DNA from: CAKSXP01 sp964609305
Lineage (GTDB): Bacteria; Bacillota; Clostridia; Oscillospirales; Oscillospiraceae
Direction of reading: 5' to 3'
Length of the DNA stretch: 5,656 bases
NCBI GenBank assembly: GCA_964609305.1
Contig: CAZSRK010000088.1
Location: 1 to 5,656, forward strand
Numbering within the stretch: position 1 is the stretch's first letter; each line of letters starts with the position of its first letter. The notes under the pieces are model-generated. The model ran no database searches. It had not been told where the DNA came from and saw nothing but the letters and a program-made list of their open reading frames with translations. Of this stretch, positions 1 through 3,687 are shown piece after piece. Both the position numbers and the translations under genes were made by a program.

Positions 1-28
1 AGGCCGCATCCCATTTGGGATGCGGCCT
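1..28 (-). terminator. Intrinsic terminator of the CNNM/CorC gene
   Basis: A perfect 12-bp GC-rich stem (AGGCCGCATCCC pairing with GGGATGCGGCCT) closes a 4-nt loop, starting 10 nt past the stop codon of the minus-strand gene. The U-tract expected for that strand would lie left of base 1 and cannot be seen. The plus-strand flank reads GTAAAAGC and has no T-run, so termination of leftward transcription is the better reading. The stem may be longer than the window shows. Confidence 0.7.
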
Positions 29-38
29 GTAAAAGCTG

Positions 39-1349
39 TCAGTCGATACAGATGATCGCCTTTTTCAGTCTGTGATTTGCTATGGAGGACACCTTGACAT
101 GCATGCCGAAAAGGTCAAGCTCCGGCTTGGAGCTGTCGGAGGGTACCTCACCCAGGGTCGCAAAAATCAGGCTGCCTAGCGTGTCGTATTCGTCGCTGGG
201 CAGCTCCACGGAGAGCTTTTCGGCCACTTCGTCAAGCGGCGGGTCATTTGTGATGCACCAAGTCTTGGAATCTATGCGCTCGACAATGCCCTCGTCGTCT
301 TCGTCTCCGCCGGCGGGATCGTCGTCAAAATCGCCCATGACCTGTTCGAGCAGGTCGGTTATGGTTATAACGCCCTGCATACCGCCATAGTTGTCAAGAA
401 CTATCGCGAAGTGGCAGCGGCTGTTTTTCATACTGCGCAGCAGCGCGTCGGCCTTTATGCTGCCGGGCACAAACCACGCCGGACGGACCAGAGCCAGGAC
501 ATTGTCCCTGGTGCGGTCGTCAAGCCGGAAATAGTCCTTTGCGTTGAGAATGCCGACCACGTTGTCCTTTGTCTCGCTGCAAACCGGGTATATGGTGTGA
601 CGGCTGTCGTGTATCGTTTTATCCCAGTCGGAGAGCTCCTCGTCCATCCAGAGGACGGAGACCTCCATTCGATGGGTAGCTATCTCGGAAGCGGAGATGT
701 CGTTGAACTCGAATACGTTTTTGATAAGCTCGCGCTCCTGCTGCCCAATATTGCCCTGCTCGCTGCCCTCATCTACCATCATTCGTATCTCTTCCTCCGT
801 GACGGGCTCTTCGTTCTCGTTCGGGTCGATGCCGAACAGGCGTAGCATGCCGTTGGTCGAGAGCGTGAGAAGCCAGACAATTGGCTCGAAAATGCTCGAT
901 ATGACAGTTATGAAGCCTGAGAGGGCCAGCGCGATGGATTCAGCCTTGCGCATGGCGATGCGTTTGGGCACAAGCTCGCCGAAGACGAGCGTGAAATATG
1001 AAAGGATTATTGTGATAAGTACGACCGATATGGCGTTTAGCGTCTTTTCCGGTATGCTTACACCGAGGCTTATTACCCAGGAGACAAGCCTGTCAGAGAA
1101 GTTATCAGCTGCGAATGCGCTGCCGAGGAAGCCGGACAGGGTGATGGCGACCTGTATCGTGGCGAGAAATTTTGCGGGCTGGCTTGTGAGCCTGGAAAGG
1201 CGAACGGCGCGTTTATCGCCGCTTTCGGTGAGCTTGGCGAGCTTTAGGTCATTTACCGAGAGGAATGCGATCTCCGTGCACGCGAAAATCGCGTTGCATG
1301 CGATGAGAATGACCTGCAAAAGAAGCTGAAGCCATAAGTTACCGTCCAA
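39..1349 (-). CDS. CNNM/CorC (HlyC) family membrane protein: DUF21, CBS pair, CorC_HlyC domain
   Basis: The 436-residue product has the full family architecture. An N-terminal DUF21 membrane domain covers residues 1-170, with helices near 5-30, 60-82, 105-125 and 138-165, the family-like TEIAFLSVN at 25-33 and ELVPKRIA at 125-132. A linker with EEEIRMMVDEG (186-196) and ERELIKNVFEF (205-215) follows. Next come two CBS motifs at about 222-340, including YGGMQGVITITDLLE at 321-335, and a C-terminal CorC_HlyC domain at 350-432. Characterised relatives such as MpfA of Staphylococcus aureus are linked to Mg2+ export or Mg2+/Co2+ resistance, with CBS domains binding ATP-Mg; a haemolysin role is a legacy label. 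The start is TTG, chosen because AGGAGGT lies 10 nt upstream and the first helix begins at once. An acidic run (338-353) joins the CBS and C-terminal domains. The ion transported is inferred from the family. Confidence 0.93.
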   Translation of the reverse strand: MDGNLWLQLLLQVILIACNAIFACTEIAFLSVNDLKLAKLTESGDKRAVRLSRLTSQPAKFLATIQVAITLSGFLGSAFAADNFSDRLVSWVISLGVSIPEKTLNAISVVLITIILSYFTLVFGELVPKRIAMRKAESIALALSGFITVISSIFEPIVWLLTLSTNGMLRLFGIDPNENEEPVTEEEIRMMVDEGSEQGNIGQQERELIKNVFEFNDISASEIATHRMEVSVLWMDEELSDWDKTIHDSRHTIYPVCSETKDNVVGILNAKDYFRLDDRTRDNVLALVRPAWFVPGSIKADALLRSMKNSRCHFAIVLDNYGGMQGVITITDLLEQVMGDFDDDPAGGDEDDEGIVERIDSKTWCITNDPPLDEVAEKLSVELPSDEYDTLGSLIFATLGEVPSDSSKPELDLFGMHVKVSSIANHRLKKAIICID

Positions 1350-1388
1350 AGTAGAATCTACCTCCTGAAAATATAAAGTATAGCTACT

Positions 1389-1417
1389 ATGATAATTGAT
1401 GTGCAGGCCAAAATCAA
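1389..1417 (-). promoter_or_regulatory. Sigma-A promoter of the CNNM/CorC gene
   Basis: On the minus strand, TTGATT (1412-1417) and TATCAT (1389-1394) are separated by exactly 17 nt. They match the consensus at 4/6 and 5/6 positions. The start of transcription would fall near 1382, about 33 nt before the TTG codon, leaving room for the AGGAGGT site at 1360-1366. The -35 box sits inside one arm of a palindrome, so occupancy of that palindrome would be expected to block this promoter. Confidence 0.65.
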
Positions 1418-1442
1418 TAATTAAATGTTAATATTTGATTTT
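1410..1442. promoter_or_regulatory. Candidate palindromic operator between divergent promoters
   Basis: Two 15-nt arms (AAAATCAATAATTAA and TTAATATTTGATTTT) surround a central ATG. Thirteen of 15 positions are complementary, including eight consecutive outer pairs and five inner pairs. The left arm contains the -35 box of the leftward promoter, and the right arm ends 6 nt before the -35 box of the rightward one. The position and symmetry suit a dimeric repressor. The AT-richness of the region raises the chance of accidental symmetry, and no known regulator motif is recognised. Confidence 0.45.
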
Positions 1443-1448
1443 CTGCCG

Positions 1449-1477
1449 TTGCGCTAGGATGTCCGGCGTGGTATAAT
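1449..1477 (+). promoter_or_regulatory. Sigma-A promoter of the riboswitch operon (extended -10)
   Basis: A consensus TATAAT (1472-1477) is preceded by TGG, giving an extended -10 TGGTATAAT. A weak -35 box, TTGCGC (1449-1454), sits 17 nt upstream. Transcription would start near 1484, just before the first leader hairpin and about 45 nt before the aptamer, so the complete riboswitch would be in the transcript. Confidence 0.75.
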
Positions 1478-1487
1478 CTGTCCCGGG

Positions 1488-1517
1488 CCCCGCTGAGCAA
1501 ATAAAGCAGTGGCGGGG
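1488..1517 (+). other. Leader hairpin 5' of the cobalamin aptamer
   Basis: CCCCGC (1488-1493) pairs with GCGGGG (1512-1517), extended by two G-U pairs, to give a stem-loop at the very 5' end of the predicted transcript. It lies outside the conserved aptamer core. Its 5' arm contains CCGCTGAGCA, repeated exactly at 1700-1709 downstream of the aptamer, so the 3' arm might pair alternatively with that copy. It may instead only stabilise the transcript end. Confidence 0.4.
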
Positions 1518-1529
1518 CGACATAAATTC

Positions 1530-1650
1530 AACAGGAGACAGGATCTGCCCTCTTGCGGCAGTTAACAGGGGAATGGAGGTGAGAATCCTCCGCGAGGCCG
1601 TCACTGTGAAGCGGAGCACAGGCTCCCGAAGTCAGATAACCTGCCTGTAC
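1530..1650 (+). ncRNA. Cobalamin (AdoCbl-type) riboswitch aptamer
   Basis: The conserved landmarks of the cobalamin riboswitch occur in order. GGGGAA is at 1568-1573. A GGTGAGAATCC-type hairpin spans 1575-1591 (GGAGG pairing with CCTCC). The B12-box region GCCGTCACTGTGAA is at 1597-1610. A small GGAGC/GCTCC hairpin spans 1613-1626, and the 3' core CGAAGTCAGATAACCTGCC lies at 1627-1645. CAGG copies at 1532-1535 and 1539-1542 can pair with CCTG at 1644-1647 and 1640-1643, closing the aptamer, and CTGCC/GGCAG forms an inner arm at 1545-1561. The element should sense adenosylcobalamin or a related form and lower expression of the downstream genes when cobalamin is plentiful. Exact boundaries are approximate, and the ligand subtype is not decidable by eye. 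Confidence 0.92.
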
Positions 1651-1662
1651 GGTGTAAATGCA

Positions 1663-1736
1663 CCGGGTCGTATCAGAGAAGCCGCGTAACCCGGCTGGAC
1701 CGCTGAGCAGGCATGTGACCGGAACACATGCCCTGC
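1663..1736 (+). promoter_or_regulatory. Putative riboswitch expression platform (two stem-loops)
   Basis: Downstream of the aptamer, CCGGGT (1663-1668) pairs with ACCCGG (1689-1694). A strong hairpin then spans 1707-1736: GCAG plus GCATGTG pairs with CACATGC plus CTGC across a single bulged C, with loop ACCGGAA. The following TCCTCTTATCTTT is pyrimidine-rich but lacks a clean U-run, so this is a weak terminator at best. The hairpin could equally be an accessory helix, with control acting at the ribosome binding site further downstream. Confidence 0.5.
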
Positions 1737-1771
1737 GTCCTCTTATCTTTGATCGATTTCCTAAGACAAAG

Positions 1772-1780
1772 AAAGGGGAA
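1772..1780 (+). promoter_or_regulatory. Ribosome binding site of the DUF4430 gene, possibly sequestered
   Basis: AAAGGGGAA ends 7 nt before the ATG at 1788 and fixes that start over the alternative in-frame start at 1728, which lies in the leader hairpin. GGAAAT (1777-1782) is complementary to ATTTCC (1756-1761), so a 6-bp hairpin could mask the Shine-Dalgarno sequence and offer a translational switch for the riboswitch. Confidence 0.7.
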
Positions 1781-1787
1781 ATTTTTT

Positions 1788-2183
1788 ATGTCCGGAAAAA
1801 CCAAGAAGATCATTGCGGTAGTGGTCCTTGTTGTCCTTATCGCGGCGGCGGTGCTGCTCTATCTGCACTTCCGTCCGGAGGGGACGGCTGGCGCCAAGAC
1901 CATCGTTGTGGAGGTCATCCACGGAGACGGCAGTACGAACAGCTTTGAGATCTCAACGGATGAGGAGTACCTGCGCGGCGCTGTCGAGCAGGAGGGACTC
2001 GTCGACGGAGATGAGAGCGAGTACGGGCTGTATGTCCTGACGGTCGACGGCGAAACGGCGGATGAGTCTGCCGAGGAGTGGTGGTGCATCACCCGCGGCG
2101 GCGAAATGCTCATGACCGGCGTTGACGACACGCCGATAGCCGACGGTGAGACATATGAATTCACGCTCACGACCGGCTGGTAA
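1788..2183 (+). CDS. Membrane-anchored DUF4430 (transcobalamin-like) protein
   Basis: The product has 131 residues. A lysine-rich N-terminus (SGKTKK) is followed by one hydrophobic helix at residues 8-27, which should export the rest of the chain. The outer domain (about 37-131) fits DUF4430, the fold related to the C-terminal domain of transcobalamin. It has the usual order: a beta strand KTIVVEVIHGDG, a helical EEYLRGAVEQEGLV segment, YGLYVLTVDG, the EEWW(C) motif with W98-W99, then a TPIADGETYEFTL end. There is no lipobox cysteine after the helix, so it is probably an uncleaved membrane anchor or an ordinary signal peptide rather than a lipoprotein. Control by a cobalamin riboswitch and overlap with an ECF S-component gene suggest it captures a corrinoid outside the cell. 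Binding itself is inferred from the family and context, not from visible ligand residues. Confidence 0.85.
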   Translation: MSGKTKKIIAVVVLVVLIAAAVLLYLHFRPEGTAGAKTIVVEVIHGDGSTNSFEISTDEEYLRGAVEQEGLVDGDESEYGLYVLTVDGETADESAEEWWCITRGGEMLMTGVDDTPIADGETYEFTLTTGW

Positions 2184-2670
2184 ATTAAGAGCGAGGGACA
2201 TATGCGCGCTGGCGCTTATGGGCGCTTTGATGTATGCTCTACAGGTCGCGCTGGCATCCATACCGAACATACATGTGACAGCGGTGCTGATAATCGTGAC
2301 CAGCTGCACCTTTGGATGGCGTGCGATGTATTCGGTGTGTATTTTTGTCCTGCTGGAGGGGCTTACATATGGCTTCGGCATCTGGTGGGTCAGCTATCTG
2401 TATGCGTGGCCGCTGCTGGCAGCCGTGGCCGTGCTGATGCGGAAAAATGACTCGGCGCTCATTTGGGCCGTCGCGGCGGCGCTGCACGGTCTGTGCTTCG
2501 GCGCGCTGTGTGCCATACCGTATTTCTTTGCGGGCGGACCCGCCATGGCCTTTTCCTACTGGGTCAGCGGAGTGCCGTTCGACCTTGCTCACTGCGGAGG
2601 GAATTTTGTTCTGACCCTTGTGCTCTATAAGCCGCTTATGGCGGGGATGCGAAAGGCCCTGTCCCTGTGA
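2155..2670 (+). CDS. ECF transporter S component, probably for cobalamin or a precursor
   Basis: This very hydrophobic protein of 171 residues (from ATG 2155) has about six membrane helices, near residues 15-35, 40-56, 59-73, 78-96, 102-124 and 145-165. That matches the size and topology of ECF S components. Helix 1 (ICALALMGALMYALQVALA) carries A-x3-A small-residue spacing like that used to dock on EcfT. The pattern VLLEGLTYGFGIWWVSYLYAWPLL, quoted here as VLLEGLTYGFG (63-73) then WW and YLYAWPLL, resembles corrinoid-linked S components of the CblT/CbrT kind. No EcfA or EcfT gene is nearby, so it would use a shared energizing module. The start overlaps the DUF4430 gene by 29 nt. ATG 2155 has only a weak GGTGAG site; GTG 2146 is the alternative. 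The substrate is inferred from the riboswitch. Confidence 0.82.
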   Translation: MNSRSRPAGKLRARDICALALMGALMYALQVALASIPNIHVTAVLIIVTSCTFGWRAMYSVCIFVLLEGLTYGFGIWWVSYLYAWPLLAAVAVLMRKNDSALIWAVAAALHGLCFGALCAIPYFFAGGPAMAFSYWVSGVPFDLAHCGGNFVLTLVLYKPLMAGMRKALSL

Positions 2671-2711
2671 TACGGACGACGCGCCGCTGTAAAGCGGAAA
2701 TATCCATAATG

Positions 2712-2757
2712 CAGACAATCCTCCGCATGGGCTCAGCATACGGAGGATTTTTGTCTG
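2712..2757 (+). terminator. Intrinsic terminator of the riboswitch operon
   Basis: AATCCTCCG (2717-2725) pairs perfectly with CGGAGGATT (2741-2749) around a 15-nt loop, followed by five T residues at 2748-2752. The outer bases CAGACAA and TTGTCTG can add to the stem. It starts about 42 nt after the S-component stop codon and points rightward. Confidence 0.85.
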
Positions 2758-2919
2758 ACAGACTGTGTGGGCTCAGTATATGCAGGCCCGCCTTTTGCCT
2801 CTGTATAGACAGCTTTCCGGCGGTGGACGGCAGCTCCTCAGGCAACAGGCTTTTGCGCGGGCGTGCGCTTAGCCCGCGGATAACCGTCACCATCCCGTCA
2901 GAACGGAAACTGGCGGGCT
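2758..2919. other. Gene-free stem-loop-rich spacer between convergent genes
   Basis: I see no coding signal on either strand: the open frames here lack ribosome binding sites and family resemblance. The segment holds a GC hairpin at 2856-2878 (CGCGGGC pairing with GCCCGCG, 9-nt loop) and another at 2894-2917. GGGCTCAGTATA at 2769-2780 repeats, with one mismatch, GGGCTCAGCATA in the loop of the preceding terminator (2729-2740). Confidence 0.5.
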
Positions 2920-2930
2920 CTATTTCGTTT
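2894..2930 (+). terminator. Possible second terminator at the convergent junction
   Basis: CCCGTCAG pairs with CTGGCGGG (seven Watson-Crick pairs plus one G-U) around an 8-nt loop and is followed on the plus strand by the T-rich CTCTATTTCGTTTT. On the minus strand the hairpin directly follows the XRE stop codon but has no T-run after it. It may stop rightward readthrough or protect the 3' end of the XRE message. Confidence 0.35.
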
Positions 2931-3351
2931 TCCCTTTATTATTGTTGAGGTATAACATCGCAAATAAAATCATCAGGCCAAGAAGAACCCAAGGTAATGC
3001 CCCGTTTATAAAATCAATAAACGGGTGCCCATCGAATATCCCGTCCAGAATAATCATCACGGCGCCCAATACAATGGATATCCAGGCGAAGTTCACCAGC
3101 CGTTTCTCCGTCTTAGCGGCCTTAATGTCTTTTTCCATTCTTTTCATTAACGCTTCGTCTCCCTTCAGCAATTCATCAAGACTAAGCCCGTACAGATCAC
3201 TCATCCGAATAATACTGATAACATCCGGCAGTGATTTCTCGTTCTCCCAATTTGAAATAGTCTGCCTCGAGACCAAGAGGCTTTCCGCTGCCTGCTCCTG
3301 TGTTAATCCGTTGATAATACGGGCGTTTTTAATTTTATCCGCAATACTCAT
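2920..3351 (-). CDS. XRE-family transcriptional regulator with C-terminal membrane helices
   Basis: The 143-residue product starts with a Cro/C1-type helix-turn-helix at residues 5-60: LTQEQAAESLLVSRQTISNWE gives the turn, with recognition-helix residues S28, R29, Q30, T31 and S33-N34-W35-E36. The frequent LPDV and YGLSLDELLKGD segments follow. A charged linker (66-84) leads to two hydrophobic helices at about 86-105 and 117-135, ending in a basic tail NNNKGKTK. This layout suggests a membrane-tethered regulator that could sense an envelope signal. The ATG has AGAGGG 8 nt upstream. The gene converges on the cobalamin operon and stands alone between long intergenic regions. Its base composition is clearly more AT-rich than the adjacent genes, hinting at separate ancestry. 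Target genes cannot be inferred. Confidence 0.88.
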   Translation of the reverse strand: MSIADKIKNARIINGLTQEQAAESLLVSRQTISNWENEKSLPDVISIIRMSDLYGLSLDELLKGDEALMKRMEKDIKAAKTEKRLVNFAWISIVLGAVMIILDGIFDGHPFIDFINGALPWVLLGLMILFAMLYLNNNKGKTK

Positions 3352-3687
3352 GGTGTAGGCCCTCTTTCATCTATGAGTTTACAAAACCGCTGAAGCTTTT
3401 TCTATCAAATGTCCTTTACAAGAGAATTATTTGTGAAAAAAACCTTTTACATTACGCCGGGACGGCAGGGAGCAATGTTTCTTAATACCATGTTCCAATG
3501 ACCCCGCCGCGCCCGCTCGCTTGCCGGATAAATTGTAACAGAAAAATGCGAACAATTCTACCGTATACGTAGGGGTACGCCCGAGGAAGCCACGGGGTTC
3601 CTCGGGCGTACCCGATATCGTTTCACACGCGCATTCATAAGCAGGCGCGCTTTAGTCGTTAGCATTTGCCTTGGTTTGCGCGGAGGG
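3352..3687. other. Intergenic region without a supported gene
   Basis: This stretch of about 335 bases contains the AGAGGG site and AT-rich leader of the XRE gene (roughly 3360-3460), a GC-rich run (3500-3526), and the long palindrome described separately. No clear -35/-10 pair for the XRE gene could be assigned. CCTTTACA (3413-3420) and CCTTTTACA (3443-3451) recur about 30 bp apart within the expected promoter region. No frame resembles a protein. Confidence 0.5.
3573..3613. repeat. Perfect 16-bp-arm palindromic element
   Basis: GGGTACGCCCGAGGAA (3573-3588) is perfectly complementary to TTCCTCGGGCGTACCC (3598-3613) around a 9-nt loop. It lies about 75 nt past the stop codon of the leftward ABC gene but has no T-tract directly after it on either strand, so it is not a textbook terminator. 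The flanks (GTAGGGG on one side, CCCG on the other) resemble the short dispersed palindromes common in clostridial genomes. It could still halt transcription or protect 3' ends. Confidence 0.65.

Noticed and set aside
697..1329. Plus-strand open frame of 210 codons antisense to the CNNM/CorC gene
   Set aside because: A serine/arginine-rich shadow of a clear membrane-protein gene on the other strand.
1428..1619. Minus-strand frame across the riboswitch
   Set aside because: It overlaps the promoter and aptamer core and has no protein resemblance.
2202..2450. Plus-strand frame with a good-looking GAGGGA ribosome site, possible real start of a gene
   Set aside because: The product has no membrane pattern or family resemblance, whereas the overlapping frame gives a coherent six-helix S component including a typical first helix upstream of this ATG.
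2667..2948. Plus-strand open frame after the S-component gene
   Set aside because: It runs through the operon terminator and other hairpins, lacks a ribosome site and resembles no family.
3531..3557. AATTGT ... ACAATT inverted repeat with a 15-nt spacer near the long palindrome
   Set aside because: Six-base arms in AT-rich DNA are expected by chance, and no adjacent promoter supports an operator role.
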